From Terribacillus sp. FSL K6-0262 (GTDB lineage Bacteria; Bacillota; Bacilli; Bacillales; Amphibacillaceae), in assembly GCF_037977385.1 (NCBI RefSeq), contig NZ_CP150277.1, forward strand, positions 1,155,001 to 1,219,000: a stretch of 64,000 nt of DNA, given 5' to 3'. The notes below the pieces were generated by a model. The model searched no databases. It saw nothing but the letters and a program-made list of their open reading frames with translations, and was not told the DNA's origin. The translations under genes and the position numbers were made by a program. Shown here piece after piece: positions 26,239 through 35,258 of the stretch. Numbering within the stretch: position 1 is the first letter of the stretch; each line of letters begins with the position of its first letter.

Positions 26239-27921
26239 TTACATCTGTTTCGGTGCTGCAATGCCGAGTAGGCGAAGCCCTTCTGCCAATACCGCGGCTG
26301 CTGCTTCGACGATGGCTAAGCGAGCACCAAGGTCATCATTTTCTTCCAAGATGCGCACCTTTCCATAGTAGCTGTTGAATGCCTGCGCAAGATCGATCAC
26401 GTATTTGGCAATACGGGAAGAATCGTAGTGGGCAGCTGCGGCATCAACTGCTTCCGGGAACTGGATCAGCTGGGAGAGTACCGGCCAGGCATCCGCGGCG
26501 GCTTCTGCAGAAACTTCTGGATTGCAGCGGATATCACCTGCTTTAGCAAGCAGCGTACAAGCCCGGGCATGCGTATATTGCGCATACGGTCCTGTCTCTC
26601 CTTCTACGCGCAGCATATCCTCCAGGGAAAACTCGATATCACGGATGCGTTCATGCTTCAAATCATGAAATAACACCGCCCCGACCCCGACCTGCCTTGC
26701 TATTTCCTCTTTATCGACTAAATCAGGATTTTTCTCCGCTATATTTGCGGCAGCCAGCTGAATCGCCTGCTTCAGCACCTTATCGAGCAGCACCAGCTTC
26801 CCTTTCCTGGTTGACATCTTCTTGCCATCCTGCAAAACCATGCCGAATGGGATATGGCTGATTCCATCCGCCCACTCATAGCCCATCTTCTTGAGTACCA
26901 GCTTCAGCTGCTGAAAATGCAGGCTCTGTTCATGACCGACAACATACAGACTTTTGGAAAATCCATAGGTTTCCTTACGGTAAATGGCTGCGGCCAGATC
27001 ACGTGTCGCGTATAATGTGGCACCATCCTTCTTCTTGATCAGGCTGGGCGGAAGCTCCTGTTCATCCAAGCGGACCACTTGCGCGCCTTCCGACCAACTT
27101 AGCAGCTCCTTTTGTTCCAATTCCGCGACCACACGTTCCATTTTGTCATTATAAAACGCTTCTCCTGCATCCGAGTCAAAGTGTACGCCCATCATTTGAT
27201 ACACACGCCCGAATTCCTTCATCGATTCGTCACGGAACCAGCGCCAAAGCTTATTTGCATACACGTCACCTTGCTCCAATTTCCGGAACCAGTCTCTTCC
27301 TTCCTGCTCCAGCTGCTCATCATCGGCTGCTTCTTCATGGAAGCGGACATACAGCTTCAGCAATTCCGGAATCGTATTCCCACGAACCTTCTCTTCGTCT
27401 CCCCATTTTTCATAAGCACATATGAGCTTGCCGAATTGTGTGCCCCAGTCACCGACATGATTGATCCTGACAACGTCATAGCCTTGCTTTTCCAGCAATA
27501 GACTGATGCTGTTCCCGATGACAGTCGAGCGAAGATGCCCCATGGAGAAGGGCTTTGCAATATTAGGAGAGGAAAGATCGATTGTTATGACCTGCCCCTT
27601 CCCGACAGCTGAACTTCCGTAACGCTCACGCTGTTGATGAATATCACGCAGCACGCGGCTTGCGGCAAGCTTCTTATCGAGTGTGAAGTTGACATAGCCA
27701 CCCATTGCCGTGATGGCAGAAAATACATCATGCGATAAGTCTTTAGCTAATCCGGCTGCAATGATGTGCGGTGCTTGCCTTTTTTCCTTCGCCAAAGCAA
27801 AGCATGGAAAGGCATAGTCTCCATGCTGCAGCTTTTTCGGTCTCTCCATTTGTTTCTCGATTTCATCTGCCGATTGGTGCAGGGACTTGGCCAATAATGC
27901 TGCTGCAATTGTTTTGTACAT
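26239..27921 (-). CDS. argS: Arginyl-tRNA synthetase
   Basis: A 560-residue class I synthetase. The N-terminal additional domain is followed by the HIGH-type signature in SPNIAKPFSMGHLRS and the KMSTRKG loop. The C-terminal helical anticodon-binding domain is also present (DALR-type, ending RLLGIAAPKQM). A T-box leader with an arginine specifier lies directly upstream, so expression should rise when tRNA-Arg is uncharged. Confidence 0.96.
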   Translation of the reverse strand: MYKTIAAALLAKSLHQSADEIEKQMERPKKLQHGDYAFPCFALAKEKRQAPHIIAAGLAKDLSHDVFSAITAMGGYVNFTLDKKLAASRVLRDIHQQRERYGSSAVGKGQVITIDLSSPNIAKPFSMGHLRSTVIGNSISLLLEKQGYDVVRINHVGDWGTQFGKLICAYEKWGDEEKVRGNTIPELLKLYVRFHEEAADDEQLEQEGRDWFRKLEQGDVYANKLWRWFRDESMKEFGRVYQMMGVHFDSDAGEAFYNDKMERVVAELEQKELLSWSEGAQVVRLDEQELPPSLIKKKDGATLYATRDLAAAIYRKETYGFSKSLYVVGHEQSLHFQQLKLVLKKMGYEWADGISHIPFGMVLQDGKKMSTRKGKLVLLDKVLKQAIQLAAANIAEKNPDLVDKEEIARQVGVGAVLFHDLKHERIRDIEFSLEDMLRVEGETGPYAQYTHARACTLLAKAGDIRCNPEVSAEAAADAWPVLSQLIQFPEAVDAAAAHYDSSRIAKYVIDLAQAFNSYYGKVRILEENDDLGARLAIVEAAAAVLAEGLRLLGIAAPKQM

Positions 27922-27940
27922 GTTTCATTTCCTCCTTCAA

Positions 27941-28175
27941 ATTAAAAAACCGCCCCTTCCACTTGGAAGAGACGGTTACCCGCGGTGCCACTCTAATTGT
28001 CCTGATCGGACCTGCTCAATTGGATAACGGGAATGATAGCTCCCGGCAGCCCCTACTGCTTCACGTACGTTCAGGGCTGCAGCCAAGAAAGTCCGGTTCC
28101 TGCCGCCTTCCGCATCCCGCTTCCACCGTCCGGGACTCGCTTTTGTTTCCAGCTGCAGTACTCTCTTTCTTATCG
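27941..28175 (-). promoter_or_regulatory. T-box leader of argS
   Basis: Minus strand, in order: base of stem I AAGAAAG (near 28165-28171) pairing with CTTTCTT; AG-box AGTA; specifier codon CGG (28095-28093) followed by A; T-box GTGGCACCGCGG (27976-27994 region); and a terminator hairpin (27948-27977) with TTTTTT. The arginine specifier agrees with the downstream gene. Confidence 0.92.
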
Positions 28176-28195
28176 GCATGTGTATATTGTTTTTT

Positions 28196-28223
28196 ATTAT
28201 AGCTTTTTTAACGAAAGATGCAA
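28196..28223 (-). promoter_or_regulatory. Promoter of the argS T-box transcript
   Basis: Minus strand TTGCAT (28218-28223), 16-base spacer, TATAAT (28196-28201). Confidence 0.8.
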
Positions 28224-28228
28224 CCCTT

Positions 28229-28254
28229 GTTTAGAACCCGTGTCACAAGGGTAA
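28229..28254 (+). promoter_or_regulatory. Possible SigB promoter of the small basic protein gene
   Basis: GTTTAG (28229-28234), 14-base spacer, GGGTAA (28249-28254); 5/6 in both elements, 35 bases before the start codon. Divergent from the argS promoter. Confidence 0.55.
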
Positions 28255-28288
28255 ACTTTTGTTAACCCGTAAAAAGGAGGATGATCGC

Positions 28289-28426
28289 ATGGCTAAGCAA
28301 TATGGCAACTATCAGCCTGTACGGATGAATGGTGTCAGTCTATCTGATGCTCGTGAGGTCGCATTCCGCAAAGAATTCAAACAAGCGGATATAGCCGGCG
28401 GCTTCCGTAAGAAGAAAAACAGATAA
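28289..28426 (+). CDS. Small basic protein, YfhE-like (tentative)
   Basis: A 45-residue frame from ATG 28289 with AAGGAGG nine bases upstream. It is followed by a perfect terminator, so it is a complete small transcription unit. The segment LSDAREVAFRKEFKQADIAGGFRKKKNR resembles the short YfhE family, whose B. subtilis member is a small SigB-regulon protein of unknown function. The possible SigB promoter upstream supports this. The match is from memory of a short motif and could be wrong. Confidence 0.6.
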   Translation: MAKQYGNYQPVRMNGVSLSDAREVAFRKEFKQADIAGGFRKKKNR

Positions 28427-28437
28427 GTTATCGAAAA

Positions 28438-28469
28438 CCTGCTGTCCAAAAAGACAGCAGGATTTTTTT
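28438..28469 (+). terminator. Terminator of the small basic protein gene
   Basis: Stem CCTGCTGTC/GACAGCAGG (28438-28446 with 28453-28461) followed by eight T. The stretch 28470-28640 has no gene I can support; an ATG at 28532 with a strong ribosome-binding site opens only seven codons. Confidence 0.85.
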
Positions 28470-28640
28470 TGAATACTTTTCCTTCTTGCTTCCGTCGTTA
28501 TTTATAGCAGGCAAGACAGGAGGAGAGAAGAATGATAGCAATCAGTACACGATGAAAAAAGCAAAGGAAACGACTGTATCCGTATTGCTCGTAAACTGTA
28601 AAACCTCCCGATCCCAGGACCTCTTCTTTCCCGAGCGAAA

Positions 28641-28666
28641 AAAAGCGCCCACCTGGGTGCTTTTTC
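28641..28666. terminator. Terminator after the YkvA-like gene
   Basis: Hairpin GCGCCCA/TGGGTGC flanked by A and T runs (usable on both strands), overlapping the stop codon of the minus-strand gene. Confidence 0.65.
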
Positions 28667-28967
28667 ATATATCTATCACTTTATTATCGTTTCGATCAAT
28701 AGCATATTTCGCTTTGATATGTGCCGGGGCCATCTTGATGATAAGCTGCAGGATGAGTGTTGCGACTGCCAAATCATCGACGATACCAATTCCGATGAGG
28801 AAATCCGGTACCAAATCAAACGGGAAGACAAAGTACAGGACAATCAATGCAATGGCGGTTACCTTCTTGGCTGCTGCCACCTCTTTAGCTGTGAAGAAAG
28901 CTTTCAGAAATGGAATCGACTTGCGGAAATTGAACAGAAAACGGAGCCTGCTCCATAGTCTGGTCAT
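28665..28967 (-). CDS. YkvA family membrane protein (DUF1232)
   Basis: A 100-residue protein with two hydrophobic segments. The core LIVLYFVFPFDLVPDFLIGIGIVDDLAV is the DUF1232 signature. Function unknown. The start is ATG 28967 with GGAAGGA upstream; a longer frame beginning at 29036 has no ribosome-binding site. Confidence 0.82.
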   Translation of the reverse strand: MTRLWSRLRFLFNFRKSIPFLKAFFTAKEVAAAKKVTAIALIVLYFVFPFDLVPDFLIGIGIVDDLAVATLILQLIIKMAPAHIKAKYAIDRNDNKVIDI

Positions 28968-29041
28968 ATCATCCTTCCTTTCTGCCCCATCTGGAGCTAT
29001 TCCCATTTTAAGGGATGAAACTCCATTCCACAACATAAAAG

Positions 29042-29070
29042 CAAAAGCCCAGCATCAGGATGCCGGGCTT
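29042..29070 (-). terminator. Terminator after typA
   Basis: Stem-loop GCCCGGCATC...GATGCTGGGC (29046-29068) followed by TTTTGCTTTT on the minus strand. Confidence 0.7.
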
Positions 29071-29074
29071 CCGA

Positions 29075-30901
29075 TTATGCTTTTTTCTTTTTCGCTGCTT
29101 TTTCACGTTCGTTCTTGTTAAGGATTTTCTTACGAAGACGGATGGACTCCGGTGTAACCTCGCAATACTCATCATCGTTCAAGTACTCGATTGCCTCTTC
29201 AAGGGACAAATCACGCGTCTTGCGAATAGTGGACGTTTGGTCCTTCGTCGCAGAACGGACGTTAGTCAAATGTTTCTCAACAGTGATATTGACTGTCAGA
29301 TCGTTGTCACGGCTATGCTCTCCAACGATCATACCGGCATAGACATCCGTGCCAGGCGGTACGAAGATGACGCCGCGGTCTTCCAATTTCATGATACCGT
29401 AGGTTGATGCTTTACCTTGTTCAAGGGCGACAAGCACACCTTTGGATCTTCCGCCCACTTGTCCGGAAACGACTGGCTCATAGCCATCGAATGTATGGTT
29501 CAAGATACCGAATCCGCGTGTTTGGGACATGAATTCAGTGGAATATCCGATCAATCCACGGGAAGGTACACGGAACTCAAGACGCACTTGACCATTTCCT
29601 TGGTTGATCATGTCGACCATTTCCCCTTTACGGGAACCCAAGGATTCCATGACTGCCCCAGTGTATTCTTCCGGCACATCCGCTTGTACGCGTTCTACCG
29701 GTTCGCACATTTTACCGTCGATTTCCTTGAGGATTACCTGCGGTTTGGACAATTGAAGCTCATAGCCTTCGCGGCGCATGTTCTCGATCAGGATGGAAAG
29801 GTGAAGCTCTCCACGTCCGGATACTGTCCAAGCGTCAGGGGAATCGGTTGGTTCCACACGGAGACTGACATCTGTCTCAAGCTGGTTAAGCAGACGCTCC
29901 TCGATTTTACGGGAAGTGATGTACTTACCTTCCTTACCGGCGAACGGACTGTTGTTCACCAGGAATGTCATCTGCAATGTCGGTTCATCGATACGCGGAA
30001 CCGGCAATGCCTCCTGCTGGTCCACGGAGCAGACGGTCTCTCCGACGTTGATGTCCTCAAGACCGGCAACTGCAACGATGTCACCAGCTTTGGCTTCTGT
30101 GATCTCGATTCGTTTCAAACCGATGAAGCCGAATAGCTTCGTAATGCGGAAGTTCTTCACGGATCCGTCTTTCTTCATCAGGGCAACCTGATCACCGACT
30201 TTGACGGAGCCGCGGAAAATACGTCCGATACCGATACGGCCCAGGAAGTCATTGTAATCCAAGATGGTGACCTGGAACTGCAAGCCTTCATCAGCGTTGT
30301 CGATCGGTGCCGGAATGTTATCCATGATCGTTTTGAAGATGGCATCCATGGATTCTACCTGCTCGTCGGGCTCCTCGCCGGAAGTACCGTTCAATGCAGA
30401 AGCGTAGACAACAGGGAATTCAAGCTGGTCATCATCTGCGCCCAATTCGATGAACAAATCAAGCACTTCGTCGATGACATGCTCGGGGCGTGCGCTTGGT
30501 TTGTCGATTTTGTTCACGACTACAACCGGAGTAAGCTTTTGCTCCAAGGCTTTTTTCAATACGAAACGAGTCTGGGGCATTGCACCTTCATAAGCATCCA
30601 CGACTAGTAAAACACCGTCTACCATTTTCAGTACGCGTTCCACCTCACCGCCGAAATCGGCGTGTCCTGGTGTATCCAATATGTTAATGCGTGTATCGTT
30701 ATAATTAATCGCAGTGTTTTTCGCTAAGATTGTGATTCCGCGCTCTTTTTCCAAGTCATTGGAATCCATTGCGCGCTCATCCACGTGCTCATTATCACGG
30801 AAGGTACCAGAATATTTCAGCAACTGGTCGACCAAAGTCGTTTTTCCGTGGTCAACGTGGGCAATAATCGCGATATTGCGAATATCTTCTCTAAATTGCA
30901 T
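29075..30901 (-). CDS. typA: Ribosome-associated GTPase TypA/BipA
   Basis: A 608-residue translational GTPase of the EF-G type, linked to ribosome assembly and growth at low temperature. G motifs: AHVDHGKTT (about 13-21), [20 protein letters not shown]-like domains and a C-terminal Lys-rich tail follow. The start is ATG 30901 ([13 protein letters not shown]), matching the family; an ATG eight codons earlier is less likely. Own promoter at 30953-30980. Confidence 0.96.
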   Translation of the reverse strand: MQFREDIRNIAIIAHVDHGKTTLVDQLLKYSGTFRDNEHVDERAMDSNDLEKERGITILAKNTAINYNDTRINILDTPGHADFGGEVERVLKMVDGVLLVVDAYEGAMPQTRFVLKKALEQKLTPVVVVNKIDKPSARPEHVIDEVLDLFIELGADDDQLEFPVVYASALNGTSGEEPDEQVESMDAIFKTIMDNIPAPIDNADEGLQFQVTILDYNDFLGRIGIGRIFRGSVKVGDQVALMKKDGSVKNFRITKLFGFIGLKRIEITEAKAGDIVAVAGLEDINVGETVCSVDQQEALPVPRIDEPTLQMTFLVNNSPFAGKEGKYITSRKIEERLLNQLETDVSLRVEPTDSPDAWTVSGRGELHLSILIENMRREGYELQLSKPQVILKEIDGKMCEPVERVQADVPEEYTGAVMESLGSRKGEMVDMINQGNGQVRLEFRVPSRGLIGYSTEFMSQTRGFGILNHTFDGYEPVVSGQVGGRSKGVLVALEQGKASTYGIMKLEDRGVIFVPPGTDVYAGMIVGEHSRDNDLTVNITVEKHLTNVRSATKDQTSTIRKTRDLSLEEAIEYLNDDEYCEVTPESIRLRKKILNKNEREKAAKKKKA

Positions 30902-30952
30902 GTATACATGTCTCCTCTTCTTCATGTAATCCTAACCGACTACAACCTGTTA

Positions 30953-30980
30953 ATTATACCACAGTTCATAACCGGTACAA
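30953..30980 (-). promoter_or_regulatory. Promoter of typA
   Basis: Minus strand TTGTAC (30975-30980), 16-base spacer, TATAAT (30953-30958), with TG one base before the -10. Confidence 0.7.
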
Positions 30981-31001
30981 TAGGATAGGTAAACATTAAC
31001 A

Positions 31002-32318
31002 TTATAATATTATCGTAAAGCTTGCGCCGCCCAGATCGGATTTCCCTGCACGGATGATACCGTTATGCCGTTCCACGATCGCACGCGAGATCGCCAGGCC
31101 GAGTCCGGTTTCTCCGCCTTCACCTTTGACGAAGCGCTGGAACATATTCGGCAGCAGGTCATCGTCGATACCCGGACCATCATCATTGATTTTGATCTCA
31201 ACTTGCTTGAAGCTGCTTGGCTGCACCGAGATATGCACCCTGCTATGGGCATGCCGGATTGCATTGGACGTTATATTCATCATTGCCCGAAGCAGTTTCT
31301 CTTTATCCCCATTAATCACGATTGCAGCAGGTTTATTGTAGGTAAGCTGGATATCCTTGTCGCTTGCAAGAGGCAAGGCACGATCGATCGTCAAATCGAC
31401 TAGCTCTTTGATCTCCATTTTCTCTTCTTTGTAAATACCTTCTTCACTGTCGAGCTTGGCCAGCAGGATCATTTCGTTGATAAGCTGCTTCAAACGCTTG
31501 ATCTCGGATACAACGACTTCGAGTCCGTGTTCTTGATCCTTGCCTGTGAAGACACCATCTTTGATTCCCTCCGCGTATCCTTGGATCGTCATGAGCGGTG
31601 TTTTCAATTCATGGCTGGCGTTTTGGAAGAATTGCCGCTGGGATGTGATATAGCGGTTCAATTCCTTGGCCATCTCGATTGCACTTTGTTCCACTTCTTT
31701 GATTTCACCGCTGGCTTTCACGGATTTTATATTATCGAATTCACGCCGTTCGATTTTCTTCAGCTGATATTTTAATTCCGTGAGCGGCTTGACCAGACGC
31801 TGTGTCAGATAAGTGCTGATTAAGATGGCTATCATGACACCGATCAGGAACACAAGGAATATACGCTGAAAGAAGCTTTCCTGCACCTCTTCCAATTCAC
31901 GAATCGGGCGGAGGATGACCATATTTTGATTCTCGCTGGTTCTGATCGATTTAACCACATAGCTATTGCGGTTCTCCTGCCAGATTGTATTCTTATTGGT
32001 CGGGGCGGTATCATATTTGGCTGCAAATCGTTCTGCGTCGATCCGAACAAGGTTGGTATAGGTCACCTGCTCTGTTTCTTCATCATAAATGAACATTTTG
32101 AGATCCAAATTATTGAGCATGGAATCAAGCGTAGCAGCAGGAATGGTATCTACACCGCTAATCGCTGTAATTAAAATTTGGCCGCTTTCCTCGAGCTGTC
32201 TCGTCTCATTTGTAACAAGCAGTCCCCGGATTTGCGAATACAGGGTAATAGCTGTGAATCCCATCACAATAATCAGCAAAGTTGTAAATGCAATATTAAG
32301 CTGGGTCTTCAGTCTCAT
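31002..32318 (-). CDS. cssS: Sensor histidine kinase CssS-like
   Basis: A 438-residue membrane kinase: helix at about 8-30, extracytoplasmic domain to about 150, helix at about 152-170, HAMP, then HisKA with the phosphorylated H236 in NASHELKTP, and HATPase_c motifs (MNITSNAIRHA, DDGPGI, GLGLAISRAIV). In B. subtilis CssS senses secretion stress and misfolded exported protein. Adjacency to an HtrA protease supports this identity. Overlaps cssR by four bases. Confidence 0.88.
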   Translation of the reverse strand: MRLKTQLNIAFTTLLIIVMGFTAITLYSQIRGLLVTNETRQLEESGQILITAISGVDTIPAATLDSMLNNLDLKMFIYDEETEQVTYTNLVRIDAERFAAKYDTAPTNKNTIWQENRNSYVVKSIRTSENQNMVILRPIRELEEVQESFFQRIFLVFLIGVMIAILISTYLTQRLVKPLTELKYQLKKIERREFDNIKSVKASGEIKEVEQSAIEMAKELNRYITSQRQFFQNASHELKTPLMTIQGYAEGIKDGVFTGKDQEHGLEVVVSEIKRLKQLINEMILLAKLDSEEGIYKEEKMEIKELVDLTIDRALPLASDKDIQLTYNKPAAIVINGDKEKLLRAMMNITSNAIRHAHSRVHISVQPSSFKQVEIKINDDGPGIDDDLLPNMFQRFVKGEGGETGLGLAISRAIVERHNGIIRAGKSDLGGASFTIIL

Positions 32319-33007
32319 GCTTCGTTCATCCTGAACCGATACCCGAAGCCCCAGACTGTTTCAATCGGGATACCGTCCATCTTCTTGCGCAATCGCTTCA
32401 CTAAATCATCCACTGCACGATCACTGCCAAAATAGTCTTCCCCCCATACTTGTGTCAGCAATTCATCACGCGAAAAAGCCCGGTTCGGATTCTGGACCAG
32501 TATCACAAGCATTTCGAATTCCTTCGCTGTCACTTCCACTTCTGCTTCATGCCAGTAGACACGGCGTTCTCCTAATTGAAGCTGCAAGTCACCTGCCTGC
32601 AAATCCATTTGTTTGACTTGCTGTGCCCCTTGATTCGTTTGCGGGTTCCATCTCTTGAACAACCGTTTCACACGCGCGACCAATTCCCTGGGGCTGAAGG
32701 GCTTGGTCAAATAATCATCCCCTCCAAGCTCCAAACCGAGGATTCGGTCGATCTCTTCGTCCTTTGCTGAGATGATGATGATCGGCACTTCGCTTGTCTG
32801 ACGGATTTTATTGCAAAGCGCGTATCCATCCATACCTGGCAGCATGATATCCATGATCCACATATCCGGTATTTCTTGATCGGCAATTTCAAGTGCCAGC
32901 TCTGCTGTTTCGGCTACACTGATCCGATAGCCTTCCTTTTTCAAATAGGCTTCTACTATATTCCGTATATTTTGATCGTCTTCGACAACGATTATATGAT
33001 GCGTCAT
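32315..33007 (-). CDS. cssR: Response regulator CssR-like (OmpR family)
   Basis: A 230-residue regulator. The receiver domain has acidic residues ED10-D11, the phosphorylated D53 in MDIMLPGMDG and the conserved lysine in TKPFSPRE. A winged-helix DNA-binding domain (about 130-228, ending ETVWGFGYRFR) follows. Divergent from the HtrA-type gene, as cssR is from htrB (yvtA) in B. subtilis. Confidence 0.88.
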   Translation of the reverse strand: MTHHIIVVEDDQNIRNIVEAYLKKEGYRISVAETAELALEIADQEIPDMWIMDIMLPGMDGYALCNKIRQTSEVPIIIISAKDEEIDRILGLELGGDDYLTKPFSPRELVARVKRLFKRWNPQTNQGAQQVKQMDLQAGDLQLQLGERRVYWHEAEVEVTAKEFEMLVILVQNPNRAFSRDELLTQVWGEDYFGSDRAVDDLVKRLRKKMDGIPIETVWGFGYRFRMNEA

Positions 33008-33186
33008 TTTGTCGTACCCCTTTCCTCTCTACGGTTATTTTCCCACAAAATCACAAAAAGAAAAGACTTTCCTGTCAATTGCCCATTCCACATATTTTAC
33101 ATAATTGCTCCAAAAAGATGCCAAAACCAGACAGTAGAATGTGTAGTATAGAACGACGCATATACAACACGAAAGAGGTGTCTTAC

Positions 33187-34575
33187 ATGAATAGAGAAAA
33201 TGACAATCAATACAATGAGCATCCAGAAGGATGGCAGCACGATACAAACGAACAAGAGCCGGCTTATATGGACGATCAGCATAAGGATGCTGAGTCGATA
33301 GAGGAAACACCACCTAAATACAGACAAGCAATTCAAGTGGAAGAACCGATCAAAGAGCAGCAGCCGCCAAAGCAAAAAGGAAAAGTATGGACGGGCTTCG
33401 TCAGCGGTATCGCAGGCGGTATCTTGGTACTTGCTATTGTGGCCATCCTTGTTTTCACAAATGTGATTTCCTTTGGTTCCAATACAGCCAGCCCATCGAC
33501 GATGGGTACAAATAATACATCCACGACGGAATCAAGCAACAAGACATTGGCAACTCAGACAAGTACCCAAAACCTGACCAGTGCCATCCAGGATGCCTCG
33601 GCAGCAGTAGTGGGAGTCGAGAATCTGCAGCAAACGGATTTGTTCTCTGAATCAGAGGAAGCCGGTTCCGGTTCCGGTGTCATTTATAAGAAAGAGAATG
33701 GCAAGGCATACATCGTGACGAACAATCACGTTGTCGACGGAGCGACCAGCCTGGAAGTCACGCTAGCCAATGGCGAAAAAGCAAAAGCGACATTGCTTGG
33801 AACAGACCAGATAAGCGACCTGGCTGTACTTGAGATCGACGGAGCCAACGTAGATACAGTAGCTACATTCGGTACTTCAGATGACCTTACAGTCGGACAG
33901 CAAGCCATTGCCATCGGTAATCCATTGGGAGCTGAATTCGCAGGTTCCGTGACACAAGGTATCATCAGCGGATTGGATCGTTCCGTAGCAGTCGATTCAA
34001 ATAACGATGGTACAGAGGATTGGGTAACGGAGGTTTTACAGACAGATGCAGCGATCAACCCTGGTAACAGCGGCGGTGCACTCATCAATGCAAACGGGGA
34101 AGTCATCGGTATCAACTCCATGAAGATTGCGCAGGAAGAGGTTGAAGGAATCGGTTTTGCCATCCCGATCGATGCTGCCAAACCAATCATCAACCAACTG
34201 GAGAAATCCGGTAAAGTGGAACGCCCATATGTCGGCATTGGTGCAGTCAGCCTCGATCAAGTGCCGCAAGTAAATGCACAGCAAACCTTGAACCTGCCGG
34301 AAGGTGTGACACAGGGTGTCGTACTTGCCCAAGTGGTAGAGAACTCACCGGCAGCTGATGCAGGCTTGCAGCAATACGATGTCATTACGAAAATCGATGA
34401 TCAGGATATCACCAGCATGGTTGATTTGCGCTCTTATCTTTATTCCGATAAGAAAATCGGTGATAAGGTAACCGTCACGTATTACCGTGATGGTAAGAAA
34501 GAAACAACAAAACTGACATTAGCCAAGGATCAAACGGCACAGTCGGAACAATCCACACAACAACAACAACAATAA
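33187..34575 (+). CDS. htrB: HtrA-type serine protease (HtrB/YvtA-like)
   Basis: A 462-residue membrane-anchored quality-control protease. An acidic cytoplasmic N-terminus (1-65), one membrane helix (about 70-96), a Ser/Thr-rich linker, the trypsin-like domain with H181 (TNNHVVDG), D211 (SDLAVLE) and S295 (NPGNSGG), then one PDZ domain (about 345-440) and a Gln-rich end. The start is ATG 33187 with GAGGTG upstream. The 33008-33186 gap has no strong SigA promoter, as expected if CssR activates it. htrB rather than htrA is inferred from position next to cssRS. Confidence 0.88.
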   Translation: MNRENDNQYNEHPEGWQHDTNEQEPAYMDDQHKDAESIEETPPKYRQAIQVEEPIKEQQPPKQKGKVWTGFVSGIAGGILVLAIVAILVFTNVISFGSNTASPSTMGTNNTSTTESSNKTLATQTSTQNLTSAIQDASAAVVGVENLQQTDLFSESEEAGSGSGVIYKKENGKAYIVTNNHVVDGATSLEVTLANGEKAKATLLGTDQISDLAVLEIDGANVDTVATFGTSDDLTVGQQAIAIGNPLGAEFAGSVTQGIISGLDRSVAVDSNNDGTEDWVTEVLQTDAAINPGNSGGALINANGEVIGINSMKIAQEEVEGIGFAIPIDAAKPIINQLEKSGKVERPYVGIGAVSLDQVPQVNAQQTLNLPEGVTQGVVLAQVVENSPAADAGLQQYDVITKIDDQDITSMVDLRSYLYSDKKIGDKVTVTYYRDGKKETTKLTLAKDQTAQSEQSTQQQQQ

Positions 34576-34682
34576 GCTCTGCTTATTGATCAGATAGATG
34601 CAGGCCGCACCCTTAACGAAACCAAACATGATATCCCCAAATGTCATTTTAGCGGCCGAACATGCTCTCGCCCGAGCTTTCC

Positions 34683-34725
34683 AAAAAAGCGATCACCGAA
34701 TCATTTTCAGGTGATCGCTTTTTTA
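34683..34725 (+). terminator. Terminator after htrB
   Basis: Stem AAAAAAGCGATCACC with its full complement (34683-34697 with about 34709-34724) ending in T residues. It comes about 105 bases after the stop codon. Confidence 0.8.
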
Positions 34726-34754
34726 TTTATAATCCTATAAGGAGGTGGAATGAT

Positions 34755-35195
34755 TTGGTTGAAAAAGTTTTGGCTTATATCATCCGAAACCATAAAGATA
34801 TCCAGCAACTGCTTGTGCACACGCATCGGGATATACCAGAAGCAGGAAGACAAATTCCCGGCGGTACAGTCGATCCTGGCGAGGATTTACTGGATGCCTT
34901 GCATCGAGAGATTTTCGAAGAATCCGGATTGCAGGATCTTCCTGCGGCCGAAATGCTGGGCAGTGCACCATTTCGCCATCCGCACAAGCAAGAACTCCAG
35001 CTTCGCCATTTCTTCGTGATTCCTACAAAAAAGCCCCTTCCCGACACATGGGAACATCAGGTTTTTGGCAATGGCGCCGACAACGGAATGATTTTCCGAT
35101 ATAGGTGGATGGACCTCCAAGCCATTCCGCCGCTCGCAGCTTCACAAGATCAATTCCTGCATCAGTTAAGAAAAAAGACATTTAAAATCGACTGA
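34755..35195 (+). CDS. NUDIX hydrolase
   Basis: A 146-residue protein. The NUDIX box GGTVDPGEDLLDALHREIFEESGL (split here by key residues G, E, R-E-x-x-E-E, G) is complete. It therefore likely hydrolyses a nucleoside-diphosphate-linked substrate, identity unknown. The start is TTG 34755, nine bases after GGAGG; the nearest in-frame ATG (34662) lies before the htrB terminator and is rejected. Confidence 0.85.
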   Translation: MVEKVLAYIIRNHKDIQQLLVHTHRDIPEAGRQIPGGTVDPGEDLLDALHREIFEESGLQDLPAAEMLGSAPFRHPHKQELQLRHFFVIPTKKPLPDTWEHQVFGNGADNGMIFRYRWMDLQAIPPLAASQDQFLHQLRKKTFKID

Positions 35196-35203
35196 ACAGG
35201 CAC

Positions 35204-35233
35204 ATGACATGCTCCGGGAAAATACACTATAAA
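35204..35233 (+). promoter_or_regulatory. Candidate promoter of the glycosyltransferase gene
   Basis: ATGACA (35204-35209), 18-base spacer, TATAAA (35228-35233), 25 bases before the start codon. Confidence 0.45.
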
Positions 35234-35258
35234 CAGATTACATAAAGGAGCATGGTTC

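Noticed and set aside
28532..28700. Strong ribosome-binding site followed by a 7-codon frame (MIAISTR) and an overlapping longer frame
   Set aside because: The longer frame runs through the terminator at 28641 and antisense to the YkvA-like gene. The short one has no hairpin or target gene to suggest a leader.
28973..29010. GTTTCA and GGGAAT upstream of the YkvA-like gene as a SigB promoter
   Set aside because: The spacer is only 11 bases, outside the accepted range.
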